Shown here in pieces: positions 19,586 to 28,559 of a DNA stretch of 64,000 nucleotides. Origin of the DNA: an uncultured delta proteobacterium (GTDB lineage: Bacteria > Myxococcota_A > Polyangia > Polyangiales > Polyangiaceae); the NCBI GenBank assembly GCA_903906315.1, contig CAIVJW010000073.1, positions 1 through 64,000 of the forward strand, written 5' to 3'. Below the pieces are notes generated by a model. That model worked only from the letters and a program-made list of their open reading frames with translations, was not told the origin of the DNA and searched no databases. Each line of letters opens with the position of its first letter. Within the stretch, counting starts at the first letter, position 1. Both the position numbers and the translations under genes were made by a program.

Positions 19586-20755
19586 ATGCCCGACAGCCCG
19601 AAGCTTCCCCTCGAGTTCTTCCGCCAGCTCCCCAAGGCGGACCTCCACGTCCACCTGGACGGCTCCCTCCGCCTCGAGACCATCATCGAGCTCGCCCGCG
19701 AGCAGGGCGTCGACCTGCCGAGCTACGAGCCGGAGGGCCTCCGCCTGGCGATGAACCTCGGCCAGAACTGCGGATCGCTCGTCGAGTACCTCAAGGCCTT
19801 CGACGTCACGCTCCGCGTCATGCAGACCGAGGACGCGCTCTATCGCGTGGCCTACGAGCTCGCCGAGGACGCCGCGCGCGAGAACGTCCGCTACATGGAG
19901 GTGCGGTACGCCCCGATGCTGCACACGCGCCAGGGCCTGCGGCTGACGAGCGTCGTCGAGGCCGTGCTCGACGGCCTGCGCGCCGCGCACGATCGCCTCG
20001 GGATCGAGTCGAACGTCATCGTCTGCGGCATCCGCAACATCTCGCCCGAGTCGTCGAACGAGATGGCCGAGCTAGCCGTCGCGTACAAGGGCCGAGGCGT
20101 CGTCGGCTTCGACCTCGCGGGCGCCGAGTACGACCACCCGGCCAAGCACCACAAGGGCGCGTTCCAGCTCGTCCGATCGAACAACATCAACACGACCATC
20201 CACGCCGGCGAGGCCTACGGGCCCGAGTCGATCGCGCAGGCGCTCCACGTCTGCGGCGCGCACCGCATCGGCCACGGCGTGCGGCTCCGCGAGGACGGCG
20301 ACCTCCTGCACTACATCAACGACCACCGCATCCCGCTCGAGGTCTGCCCCTCGTCGAACGTGCAGACCGGCGCCGTGCGCGACCTCGCGTCGCACCCGAT
20401 GAAGCTCTATTACAACCTCGGATTGCGCGTGACGGTGAACACCGACAACCGGCTCGTGACGGACACCACGGTGTCGCAGGAGCTCTGGCACTGTCACACG
20501 AAGATGGGCATGAGCGTCGCCGACATCAAGTCGATCATCACGGCCGGCTTCAAGAGCGCGTTCCTCCCGTTCCACGTGAAGCAGGCTTACCTGCGCCGCG
20601 TCTCCGACGAGCTCAAGCGCTTCAACCTCGACGGCACGATCACGCCGCCGCCGCCCGAGCCGAGCTCGATGGGGCGCCGCGAGTTCCGCTCGCGCACCAT
20701 CCCGCCCGCGAGCACGGGCGAGCACGCCGTGATCGATCACGATCTCGACGCCTGA
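19586..20755 (+). CDS. add: Adenosine deaminase
   Basis: 389 residues. Zinc ligands and catalytic residues are in place: HVHLDGSLR (H21, H23), the HAGEAYG block (206-212, catalytic Glu), the His of HRIGHG, CPSSN and VTVNTDN (D287). The family converts adenosine to inosine in purine salvage. The last 40 residues are a Pro/Arg-rich tail beyond the fold. There is no Shine-Dalgarno; a TAGTAT -10-like box at 19575-19580 ends only 5 nt before the ATG, suggesting a leaderless or nearly leaderless message. Confidence 0.95.
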   Translation: MPDSPKLPLEFFRQLPKADLHVHLDGSLRLETIIELAREQGVDLPSYEPEGLRLAMNLGQNCGSLVEYLKAFDVTLRVMQTEDALYRVAYELAEDAARENVRYMEVRYAPMLHTRQGLRLTSVVEAVLDGLRAAHDRLGIESNVIVCGIRNISPESSNEMAELAVAYKGRGVVGFDLAGAEYDHPAKHHKGAFQLVRSNNINTTIHAGEAYGPESIAQALHVCGAHRIGHGVRLREDGDLLHYINDHRIPLEVCPSSNVQTGAVRDLASHPMKLYYNLGLRVTVNTDNRLVTDTTVSQELWHCHTKMGMSVADIKSIITAGFKSAFLPFHVKQAYLRRVSDELKRFNLDGTITPPPPEPSSMGRREFRSRTIPPASTGEHAVIDHDLDA

Positions 20756-20902
20756 CCTCCGCGCGCCGCGGCGGCGAGCGCACGGATCGCGCGGCGAAAC
20801 CGGCAAATTCTGCGGGCCAAGGTGCGATCGCCGCATGGGTCTCGTCGAGATGCTCACGAACGGCGCCCGCCGGCGCCGAGGCGCTTCGTCCCGCGCGCCC
20901 GC

Positions 20903-20931
20903 TTGACTCCGGTCCGCCGAGCACGTCGACT
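20903..20931 (+). promoter_or_regulatory. Sigma-70 type promoter giving a leaderless mRNA
   Basis: TTGACT (20903-20908), a 17-nt spacer and TCGACT (20926-20931). The start codon of the TlpA-like gene is 9 nt further on, so transcription should begin at or next to the ATG. Confidence 0.5.
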
Positions 20932-20940
20932 CGCCCGACC

Positions 20941-21462
20941 ATGATCCCCCCGAGCCCCGCTCGCGCCGCGCTCGCGTCCGCCGCCGCCGTCGCGACCGCG
21001 ATCGCGCTCTCCGCGTGCGGTCCGGGCGCGCCGCCGCGGTCCGCGCCTCACGCGCTCGCCGACAAGCCCATGCCCGACTTCAAGCGCCGCGCGGTCGACG
21101 GCGCCTCCGTCGACACCGCCTCGCTGCGCGGCAAGGTCGTCGTGGTGAAGTTCTTCGCGAAGTACTGCGAGCCCTGCAAAAGGACGCTGCCGGCCGCGAA
21201 GGCGCTCGCCGAGAGCCGATCGGACGTGGTCGTGATCGGCGTCGCCGAGGACGAGTCGGAGGCGGACGTGCGCGCGATGGTCGCCGAGTACGGGCTCGGC
21301 TTCCCCGTCGTGCACGACCAGGGCAACGTCGTGGCCGGCCGCTATCGCGTGCGGGAGCTGCCGGTCAGCTTCGTGGTCGACCCGCGCGGGGCGATCCGCT
21401 GGGTCGGAGGCGCTGACCAGGCCGAGGGCGACCTCGCCGCGGCCGCCGCCGCGTTCCGCTGA
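20941..21462 (+). CDS. TlpA-like thioredoxin-fold lipoprotein
   Basis: 173 residues. Signal peptide with lipobox Cys at 26 (ALSAC). The AhpC/TSA-type redoxin fold has KVVVVKFFAKYCEPCKRTLP with a CEPC active site, and the cis-Pro region is RELPVSFVVDPRG. TlpA/ResA-type proteins reduce or exchange disulfides outside the cytoplasm, for example in cytochrome c or copper-centre maturation. The start is supported by the promoter at 20903-20931. The tag gene follows 8 nt later and is probably co-transcribed. Confidence 0.88.
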   Translation: MIPPSPARAALASAAAVATAIALSACGPGAPPRSAPHALADKPMPDFKRRAVDGASVDTASLRGKVVVVKFFAKYCEPCKRTLPAAKALAESRSDVVVIGVAEDESEADVRAMVAEYGLGFPVVHDQGNVVAGRYRVRELPVSFVVDPRGAIRWVGGADQAEGDLAAAAAAFR

Positions 21463-21470
21463 GGCGCGCG

Positions 21471-22133
21471 GTGGCCGCGCGAAAGGCTCCCGAACGCAAG
21501 GCGCCCGTCGACCGCGCGCCGGTGCCGCCGTCGCCGCCCGCGCCGTCCGGAGCGCCGGACGGGCGGTCGCGCTGCGCCTGGGCCGGCGCCGATCCGCTGT
21601 ACGTCGCGTACCACGACACGGAGTGGGGCGTGCCGGTGCACGACGACGCGCGCCTCTTCGAGTTCCTCGTCCTCGAGGGCGCGCAGGCGGGCCTGTCGTG
21701 GCTCACGATCCTGCGCAAGCGCGAGGGCTACCGGCGCCTGTTCGCCGGCTTCGACGTCGAGCGCGTCGCGCGCTTCGGCGACGGCGAGGTCGCCGCGCTG
21801 ATGATCGACGCGGCCATCGTCCGCAACCGGGCGAAGATCGAGTCGACGATCGGCAACGCGCGCGCCTTCCTGAAGGTCGTCGACGAGCACGGCAGCTTCG
21901 AGGCGTACCAGTGGCGCTTCGTCGGCGGCGCGCCGATCGTGAACGTGCGCCGCACGATGGCGGACGTGCCGGCGACGTCGCCCGAGTCGGATGCGTGGTC
22001 CAAGGACCTGAAGCAGCGCGGCTTCAAGTTCGTCGGATCGACGATCGTGTACGCGCACATGCAGGCCGTGGGGATGGTCAATGACCACCTGACGACGTGC
22101 TTCCGCCACGCGGAGTGCGTCGGCCTGCGGTGA
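21471..22133 (+). CDS. tag: DNA-3-methyladenine glycosylase I
   Basis: 220 residues starting at GTG 21471. After a 35-residue Lys/Pro-rich extension the family pattern begins: CAWAG, YHDTEWGVPVHDD, FLVLEGAQAGLSWLTILRKR, and at the end VNDHLTTCFRHAEC. The first Cys and His plus the final His and Cys form the zinc-snap of Tag enzymes. It excises 3-methyladenine from alkylated DNA. The N-terminal extension is longer than usual; an internal start is possible, but the GTG placement 8 nt after the TlpA-like gene looks natural. Confidence 0.93.
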   Translation: MAARKAPERKAPVDRAPVPPSPPAPSGAPDGRSRCAWAGADPLYVAYHDTEWGVPVHDDARLFEFLVLEGAQAGLSWLTILRKREGYRRLFAGFDVERVARFGDGEVAALMIDAAIVRNRAKIESTIGNARAFLKVVDEHGSFEAYQWRFVGGAPIVNVRRTMADVPATSPESDAWSKDLKQRGFKFVGSTIVYAHMQAVGMVNDHLTTCFRHAECVGLR

Positions 22134-22141
22134 GGGGCTGC

Positions 22142-22159
22142 GCGCGCCTCGGAGCGCGC
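22142..22159. terminator. Hairpin between tag and the phosphofructokinase gene
   Basis: GCGCGC (22142-22147), loop CTCGGA, GCGCGC (22154-22159) directly after the tag stop codon. It probably serves the convergent pair; no T-run. Confidence 0.35.
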
Positions 22160-22377
22160 CCTGATCCGCCCGCGACCTCTCGAACCGCGCCCATGGGATC
22201 CCGGTGGACGAGGTGATCTCCGCGGGCGGCGGGGCCGTGATCGAGGGCCGCCGCATTCCCGTCCTCGGGCGCGACGCCTCGTCGAGAACCAGCGGGCCGC
22301 CGGGCGATCGCACGACCTCCCCGAGGTCGAGGCGCTCGCACCCCGCGCGCGGCGACTCCGTCGTGCGCGTCCGCCCT

Positions 22378-23700
22378 TCAGTCGTCGCTCGGCGGCCGGC
22401 GGCTCATCACCGGGCCGGCGTCGCCCGCGAACGACCGCGGGATCGGCTCGTCGGCGACGATGCCGGCGAACTCGGCGTGAAACTGCTCGATCGTGATACC
22501 GAGGACGCTCGCGAACTTGGCGATCTCGCTCGGGTCGTCGAAGTCGTCCTTGCGCAGCCGCAGCATGTAGCGCCGCGCGATCATGTAGCGGTCGCTGTCG
22601 ATGTCGACCATGCGCACGCGCACGCGGCCGGTCTTGCGGTCCATGATCGAGTCGAACGGCAGCGCCTGGAACATCGAGTGCGTGACGCAGACCATCGCCG
22701 CGTTGCCGCCCTCGGTCAGGAACTTGGACGCGCAGTAGCCGAGGTCGCGCGCGTACTCCATGTCGTAGGGGATCGGGTCCGCGCAGCGCAGCTCGTAGCC
22801 GATGTTCTTCGCGACGATGGTGGCCTTCACGTTCCACTGCGCGAGGCGCTTCTGCACCTTCTCCTTCAAGATCTCGCCGAAGGCGATCTCGGCGATGCGG
22901 ATGTGGCCGTGCGCGTCGCGCTCGACGCCGTCGAGCTCGGCGAGGTCCTGCGGGTCGACGTGCTCGACGATGCCCTCGGCGAGGACGGCGACGCCGTCGG
23001 GGCGCCCGCTCGCGAGCCGCTTGACGATGGCGCCGACGAGCGTGTCGACGACCGTCGCGAGGCGCAGCGTGCCCTCCGCGTACTCCTCCGGGATCAGCGT
23101 GACCGTCGCGCCGGCGGCCTTGCCGATGCCGAGCGCGAGGTGGCCGGCCTTCCGGCCCATCGTGACGACGAAGTACCAGCGTGAGGTCGTGCGCGCGTCG
23201 ACCATCAGGTTCTCGACGATCTCGACGCCGATGTGGCGCGCCGTCTGGAAGCCGAACGTGTCGGTGTGGTTCGGCAGGTCGAGATCGTTGTCGATCGTCT
23301 TCGGCACGTGCACGACGCGCACGCGGCCCTTGGACTGTCGCTCGATCTCGCTCGCGGAGAAGGCCGTGTCGTCGCCGCCGATCGTGATGAGCTTGTCGAC
23401 GTCGAGCCGCAGCAAGCTCACGATCGCGGCCTCGAGCAGGGCGGGGCTCTTGGTCGGGTTCGCGCGCGAGATGCCGAGCGCCGACCCGCCGCGGAAGTGG
23501 ATGCGGCTCACGTCGCCGATGCCGAGCGGCTTCACGTGGTCGATGTTGCCCTGCATGATCCAGTTGAAGCCGTCGTTGATCCCGACGACGTCGAAGCCGG
23601 AGAGCACGGCGCGGATCGTCGCCGCGCCGATGACGGCGTTGATGCCCGGGGCGGGGCCGCCGCCCACCAGGATGCCGACCTTCTTCGGTTGGTGGAACAT
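22378..23700 (-). CDS. 6-phosphofructokinase, PPi-dependent type by key residues
   Basis: 440 residues. GILVGGGPAPGINAVI binds phosphate near the start. At the donor site the motif is GGDDT with Asp111, not Gly, and the catalytic loop reads PKTIDND with Lys134, not PGTIDND. In the PFK family this Asp plus Lys pair marks pyrophosphate-dependent enzymes, which phosphorylate fructose 6-phosphate reversibly. FGFQTAR, MGRKAGHLALGIG and EGIVEHV follow, and the length fits the PPi/longer group. The ATG at 23700 lies only 46 bp from the divergent lipoprotein start, so promoters overlap. A TAGGGG sequence ends 6 nt before the ATG. Confidence 0.9.
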   Translation of the reverse strand: MFHQPKKVGILVGGGPAPGINAVIGAATIRAVLSGFDVVGINDGFNWIMQGNIDHVKPLGIGDVSRIHFRGGSALGISRANPTKSPALLEAAIVSLLRLDVDKLITIGGDDTAFSASEIERQSKGRVRVVHVPKTIDNDLDLPNHTDTFGFQTARHIGVEIVENLMVDARTTSRWYFVVTMGRKAGHLALGIGKAAGATVTLIPEEYAEGTLRLATVVDTLVGAIVKRLASGRPDGVAVLAEGIVEHVDPQDLAELDGVERDAHGHIRIAEIAFGEILKEKVQKRLAQWNVKATIVAKNIGYELRCADPIPYDMEYARDLGYCASKFLTEGGNAAMVCVTHSMFQALPFDSIMDRKTGRVRVRMVDIDSDRYMIARRYMLRLRKDDFDDPSEIAKFASVLGITIEQFHAEFAGIVADEPIPRSFAGDAGPVMSRRPPSDD

Positions 23701-23746
23701 GCGCGTCCCCTACCATCGCCCCGAGCGCGCGGGTACGTTCCGCCCG

Positions 23747-24661
23747 GTGAACAACCCGCTTCGTCGTGGCCTCCTGGCGCTCCTCTTCGCCGCTTGCGCG
23801 TGCGGAGGCGGCGTCCCCGCCCCGGACGCGCCGCCGCCCGCGCACCCGCGCGACGCGGCCGAGATCGCGGTGAAGCTCGTCGGCGGCAAGGCCACGGTGC
23901 TGGTGTTTGCCGACCGCGTGCGCGGCACGTCGCTCGCTCAGAAGGTCGCGGGGCTCGACGTGCTTCGGCCGCTGCTCGACGGCACCGGGATCGACCCGCA
24001 GCGCGACGTCGACCGCGCGTTCGCGACGATGCCCTCGGTCGGATCGGGCGAGCGCGTCCTCGGCCTCGAGCACTCGCTGCCGGAGGCGCGCGTGCGCGCG
24101 GCCATCGACGTGATCGTGGCGAAGAGCAAGCCCACCGGCGCGTGGATCGACGGCGCCGGCGTGCCCGCCGCGGTCGTCACGGTGCAGGGCGAGCGCGTCG
24201 TCGTCGCGATGGCGACGCCGACGCTCCTCGTGGTGCTGCCGGAGGCTCGCGCCCGCGACGCCGTGAGGTTCGCGAAGTCGGGCGGCTTCCCCGACCCGGA
24301 GGGCGCCGAGGCCGCCGTCGCGACGGCGGTCGAGCCGTCGACGACGCTGCGCGCGCCGCGCGTGCCGGCGATCCCGAAGACGATCGGCGCGGGCCGCGCG
24401 GTGGTGACCGTCGCCAAGGACGGCGGCGCGGACATCGCGGTCGACGCGCAGAGCGCGAACCCGACGCAGGCGACCGCCGACGCGGAGGCGCTCACCCGAT
24501 CGGTCGACGACGCGACCACCGTGCGCGTGTCCATCCTGACGATGCGCGTGATGGCGCCGATCGCGTTTCGCGCGGAGGCCGACCACGTGAAGGCCGACGT
24601 GCACCTCGCGCCGGCGGACCTCGACCGGCTGATCGGGCTCGCGAGCGCGTTCGCGCCGTGA
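23747..24661 (+). CDS. Lipoprotein of unknown function
   Basis: 304 residues from a GTG start. Short signal peptide LLALLFAACACG with lipobox Cys, then VKLVGGKATVLVFADRVRG and evenly spaced strands and helices rich in Val/Ala; no domain recognised. TACGTT at 23734-23739 ends 7 nt before the GTG, suggesting a leaderless message. It is divergent from the phosphofructokinase gene. Confidence 0.75.
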   Translation: MNNPLRRGLLALLFAACACGGGVPAPDAPPPAHPRDAAEIAVKLVGGKATVLVFADRVRGTSLAQKVAGLDVLRPLLDGTGIDPQRDVDRAFATMPSVGSGERVLGLEHSLPEARVRAAIDVIVAKSKPTGAWIDGAGVPAAVVTVQGERVVVAMATPTLLVVLPEARARDAVRFAKSGGFPDPEGAEAAVATAVEPSTTLRAPRVPAIPKTIGAGRAVVTVAKDGGADIAVDAQSANPTQATADAEALTRSVDDATTVRVSILTMRVMAPIAFRAEADHVKADVHLAPADLDRLIGLASAFAP

Positions 24662-24754
24662 GGGCCGCTCGCGCCAACCCCCTTGTCCCCGCCGCTTTCC
24701 CCGATTTCGGCTGACCGCTGATCGGAGGAATGCGGCGCGGCCCTTCTCGATGAT

Positions 24755-24881
24755 CGGCTTGAAAGCCGGTGCAAAGGGGCCAAGAAGCCCGACCTTCGGC
24801 CGGGATCGGACCGACCCGAGCCCTGCGAGCAGGGCTTCGTGGCCGCCCTGCACCGGCATTCATGCCGGTGGGATCGGACCG
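24755..24881. ncRNA. Possible structured RNA or palindromic repeat cluster upstream of nadE
   Basis: Several inverted repeats are nested here. GCCGGTGCA (24765-24773) is the exact reverse complement of TGCACCGGC (24849-24857). Inside lies GCCCTGC/GCAGGGC (24820-24835). Beside it are CGGCTT/AAGCCG (24755-24768) and CACCGGCA/TGCCGGTG (24851-24870). GGGATCGGACCG occurs twice (24802-24813 and 24870-24881). This could fold as a closed multi-hairpin RNA, or be a REP-type palindrome cluster. The strand cannot be decided. Confidence 0.4.
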
Positions 24882-24958
24882 CCGGCCGTCTTTCCCTGGG
24901 AAATTGGCGCAGAAGTGGGTTGGGTGGATCGGGGGCTAGCCGCTACGCTCGCCTCCCC

Positions 24959-26872
24959 ATGCGCCTCGTCAAGATCGGGATCGCCAGCGTCGACGCCACC
25001 GTGGGGGCCGTCCGCTCGAACGTCGACCGCTGCCTGCGGGTCGCCCGCGCGATGGCCGACGCGGACGTCACGCTCGCGGTGTTCCCGGAGCAGGTCATCG
25101 GCGGGTACGCGTCGGAGGACCTCGTGCAGTGGCGCGGCTTCGTCGAGAGCCAGCGCCGCGAGCTCGATCGCTTCGCGACCGAGACGCGCGCCTCGCGCAC
25201 CGCGTACGCGATTGGCCTGACCGTCGGCGTCGGCGGCGATCTCTTCAACGCCGCGGCGCTCGTGCACGGCGGCAAGGTGCTCGGCTTCGTGCCCAAGGAG
25301 AAGCTGCCGACGTACAACATCTTCTACGAGGCGCGCGTGTTCTCGCGCGGCGCGCCCGGGCTCCGCCTCGACGCCGACGGCGTGCCGCTCGGCGACCTGC
25401 TCTTCTCGTTCGACTTCGGCACCGTCGCGCTCGAGGTCTGCGAGGACGTGTGGTCGCCCGACGGCCCGATGCGCCGGCGGTGCTACTCGGGCGCCGAGCT
25501 CGTCGCGAACCTGTCGGCGTCCCCGTTCCGCGCGGGCGTTGCGAGCACGCGCCGCGAGATGCTGGCCACGCGCGCGTCCGACAACCAGGCGACGATCGCG
25601 TACGCGAACCTCGTCGGCGGCAACGACGGCCTCGTGTTCGACGGCGGCGGCTTCGTCAACCAGAACGGCCGCCCGATGCTCGAGGCCGCGCGCTTCCGCG
25701 AGGGCTGGGAGTCGGCCGTGGTCGACCTCGACCGGACCACCCGCTGCCGGCGCGAGGCGAGCACGTGGCGCACCGACCTCGACGACTACCGCAGGCAGCA
25801 CCGGGACGTGCCCGTCGTGCGCGCCGAGGGCCCCACGGCGTCGCGCGAGGGGCTCGCCTACCCCGCGCCTCCGCCCGGCACGACGTTCTTCCTGCCGTCG
25901 GCCGCCGTCGCGACGCGGTCGCCGCGCGACGAGCTGCTCGACGACTTCTTCGAGGCGCTCGCGCTCGGGGTCGCGGACTACTACCGGAAGATCGGCTTCC
26001 GCGGCATCGGCATCGCCCTGTCGGGCGGGCGCGATTCGCTCCTTTCGCTGCTGGTCGCGTGGCGCGCGCTCGGCGTCGTCCACTCGCCGCTCGAGGGCGA
26101 GGCGCTGCGGGCGAAGCTCGGCGGGACGCTGTCGACGTTCTACATGCCGTCGCGCTTCTCGAGCGACGCGACGCACGCGGCCGCCGCGCGCATCGCCGAG
26201 GAGCTCGGCGCGGCCTTCACGGTGGTCCCGATCGACGACGCCTTCGGGCGCGAGCTCGACGCGACGCGCGCGATGCTCGGCGAGGGCGGCCCGGCGCCGA
26301 CGCCCATCACGCAGCAGAACGTCCAGGCGCGGCTGCGCGGGACGCGCATGTGGAACTGGGCCAACACGACGGGCGCGCTGTTCCTCCAGACGGGCAACAT
26401 GAGCGAGAAGGCCGCCGGTTACACGACCGTCGGCGGCGACCTCGAGGGCGCGTTCAGCGTGATTGCCAATCTGCCGAAGACGGTCGTGATCGCCCTGCTG
26501 GATCGGCTGCTGCTGCGCTTCGGCTTCGACGGGATCCGGATGACGCTCGCGACGACGGCGGGCCCCGAGCTCGCCGCGAGCCAGGCGGGCGAGGACGAGC
26601 TCATGCCGTTCGAGATCCTCGATGCGTGCCTGTACCTCTACGCCGCCGAGAAGCTCGCGACCGACGAGGTCGCCGCGGCGCTGCCGAGCCTGTTTCCGGC
26701 GCGCGATCCCGCGATGCTCCGCGCCTGCGCGGAGAAGTTCACGAGGCTCTTCACGCAGTCGATCTTCAAGTGGGTCCAGGCGCCGCTCGCCATCCACGTC
26801 GGCTCCCTCGACCTCGACCGCGAGCGCGCCCTGCAGCTCCCGGTGGTGCAGCGGACGGAGTGGAAGGGCTGA
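24959..26872 (+). CDS. nadE: Glutamine-dependent NAD+ synthetase
   Basis: 637 residues. The N-terminal nitrilase-type glutaminase domain has the Glu (VFPEQVIGGY), Lys (PKEKLPTYN) and Cys (LEVCEDVWSP) triad. The C-terminal synthetase has the PP-loop SGGRDSLLSLL and GNMSEKAAGYTTVGGD. It amidates nicotinic acid adenine dinucleotide to NAD+ using glutamine ammonia. The ATG at 24959 lies 9 nt after a TACGCT box (24944-24949) with TTGGGT 18 nt further up, so this gene too may be leaderless. The open frame upstream of the ATG runs through the hairpin cluster and is not coding. Confidence 0.95.
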   Translation: MRLVKIGIASVDATVGAVRSNVDRCLRVARAMADADVTLAVFPEQVIGGYASEDLVQWRGFVESQRRELDRFATETRASRTAYAIGLTVGVGGDLFNAAALVHGGKVLGFVPKEKLPTYNIFYEARVFSRGAPGLRLDADGVPLGDLLFSFDFGTVALEVCEDVWSPDGPMRRRCYSGAELVANLSASPFRAGVASTRREMLATRASDNQATIAYANLVGGNDGLVFDGGGFVNQNGRPMLEAARFREGWESAVVDLDRTTRCRREASTWRTDLDDYRRQHRDVPVVRAEGPTASREGLAYPAPPPGTTFFLPSAAVATRSPRDELLDDFFEALALGVADYYRKIGFRGIGIALSGGRDSLLSLLVAWRALGVVHSPLEGEALRAKLGGTLSTFYMPSRFSSDATHAAAARIAEELGAAFTVVPIDDAFGRELDATRAMLGEGGPAPTPITQQNVQARLRGTRMWNWANTTGALFLQTGNMSEKAAGYTTVGGDLEGAFSVIANLPKTVVIALLDRLLLRFGFDGIRMTLATTAGPELAASQAGEDELMPFEILDACLYLYAAEKLATDEVAAALPSLFPARDPAMLRACAEKFTRLFTQSIFKWVQAPLAIHVGSLDLDRERALQLPVVQRTEWKG

Positions 26873-26928
26873 TCGGTCCGAGCGAAGGAGGAGGCGCCGC
26901 GCAGGCACGGAGGTCTCGGAGCGGTGAA

Positions 26929-28503
26929 ATGAAGTCCTCGTGGCGCCTCGCTCTCCTCCTCGGTTCGCTCGCCGCGTGCGCCGCGCGCGAGCCTGCGGCG
27001 CCGCCGGGGCCGCCACCGCCGCGCGCGATCACGCCGGATCGGGCCGCGGCGACCGCGCGTGACCTGGCGACGCAAGGCCGCGTCACGCTGATCTTCACGA
27101 GCGACGAGCACGGCTGGCTCCTGCCGCAGGTCGACCGCGCGAGGGTGCGAGGCGGCGCCGCCGAGGCGCTCGGTCAGTGGGTGCGTGACGAGGACCACTG
27201 TCCAGGCCCGCTCTTCCCCGGCGACCCCGAGGCGTCGCTGCCCGCGCCGCGCGGGTGCGCCGACCCCGGCACGATCCTCCTCTCCGGCGGCGACGACTTC
27301 ACCGGGCCGGCGATCTCGACGCACTTCGGCGGCGAGCCGATGGCGCGGGCGATGCGCCGCATGGGCTACGCGGCCGCCGCCTTCGGCAACCACGAGCTCG
27401 ATTTCGGGCGCGATCGCTTCGCGTCGAACCGCGCCGCCGCGGGCGCCACGTGGCTGGCGGCGAACCTCCACGCGGTCGATCCGGCGCGCGACCTCGGCGT
27501 CGAGCCGTTTCACCTGTTCCGGCGTCGCGGCGTCACCGTCGGCGTCGTCGGGCTCGCGACCGACACCACGCTCCGCACCGCGATGGCCTCGCGCTTCGAC
27601 GGCCTCGCGTTCGAGGCCGAGGAGCCCGCGCTCGACCGCGCGATCCCCGCCGCGTGGGCCGCGGGCGCGGACGCGGTGGTGGTCGTCGCGCACGAGTGCC
27701 CCGATCGGCTCGAGCCCGTGATCGCGCGCCACCCGGAGTGGAGGCTCGCGTTCGTCGGCGCGGGGCACTGCCACGTCGTCGACGATCGGCGCGTCGCCGG
27801 CGTCCCGATCGTCTCGCCCGGCTGGCGCCTCGAGCGCTACGCGCGCGTGCGGATCGCGGTCGACCGCCGCCGCCCGGCCCCGGACCGCGTCGTGTCGACC
27901 GAGGTCGCGATCGTCGAGGTCGCGCACCCGGCCGGAGCCGCCTCGCCCGCGGACGCGCCGCTCGCGCGCGACGTCGATCGGTACCGCGTGCGCGTCGACG
28001 CCGAGCTCGGCCGCCCCATCGGCTTCGCGCGCGAGGCCGTCTCCCGGGGCGATCCCGCGCTCGCGCGCTTCCTCGCCGGGACGTGGCGCGCGAGCCTCGG
28101 CGCGGACGTCGCCGTGATCAACACGGGCGGGATCCGGCAGGGCCTGCCGGCGGGACCGATCACCCGGGCGACCCTGCTGTCGATCCTCCCCTTCGAGAAC
28201 CAGCTCGTCACCTGCTCGATCACGGCCGCGGAGCTCGCGGCGGAGCTCGCGAACGGCGAGGCCGTCGCGGTCGGCGCGCGCCTCTCCGCGGGGCGGATCG
28301 TCGACAACGCGGGCCGCCCGATCCCGCCCGAACGGCGCCTCACGGTCGCGACGATCGATTTCCTCTACCTGGGAGGCGCAGGCTTCGGCTTCCAGCGCCT
28401 CGATCCGCGCGGCCGCGACACCGGCGTCGGCTGGCGCGCGCCGGTCGTCGCGTGGCTCGAGGCGCACCCCTCGACGCCCTCGCAGCCGCTCGCGCTGCGT
28501 TGA
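26929..28503 (+). CDS. 5'-nucleotidase/2',3'-cyclic phosphodiesterase-type lipoprotein
   Basis: 524 residues. Lipobox LGSLAACA near residue 17. The metallophosphatase domain has FTSDEHGWLLP, LLSGGDDFTG, FGNHELDFGRD and GAGHCHVV, the metal-binding Asp/His/Asn set. The C-terminal substrate-binding domain has VINTGGIRQGL and LLSILPFENQLVTCSITAAE. Such enzymes dephosphorylate nucleotides outside the cytoplasm. It follows nadE by 56 bp, with adenosine deaminase also nearby, so an extracellular nucleotide salvage role is plausible. Confidence 0.9.
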   Translation: MKSSWRLALLLGSLAACAAREPAAPPGPPPPRAITPDRAAATARDLATQGRVTLIFTSDEHGWLLPQVDRARVRGGAAEALGQWVRDEDHCPGPLFPGDPEASLPAPRGCADPGTILLSGGDDFTGPAISTHFGGEPMARAMRRMGYAAAAFGNHELDFGRDRFASNRAAAGATWLAANLHAVDPARDLGVEPFHLFRRRGVTVGVVGLATDTTLRTAMASRFDGLAFEAEEPALDRAIPAAWAAGADAVVVVAHECPDRLEPVIARHPEWRLAFVGAGHCHVVDDRRVAGVPIVSPGWRLERYARVRIAVDRRRPAPDRVVSTEVAIVEVAHPAGAASPADAPLARDVDRYRVRVDAELGRPIGFAREAVSRGDPALARFLAGTWRASLGADVAVINTGGIRQGLPAGPITRATLLSILPFENQLVTCSITAAELAAELANGEAVAVGARLSAGRIVDNAGRPIPPERRLTVATIDFLYLGGAGFGFQRLDPRGRDTGVGWRAPVVAWLEAHPSTPSQPLALR

Positions 28504-28559
28504 TCGGCGCGCGCGGAGATCGCGCCGCGGCCCGCGATCGTCGGTATCCTCGGCGCACG

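Noticed and set aside
22204-22400. Short plus-strand frame (VDEVISAGGGAVIEGRRIP)
   Set aside because: The first 20 residues look protein-like but it turns into Arg/Pro-rich sequence, has no ribosome binding site and ends inside the antisense of the PFK gene.
24755-24881. tRNA or tmRNA in the hairpin cluster
   Set aside because: No CCA end, anticodon loop or T-loop (GTTCRANNC) could be found in the stems.
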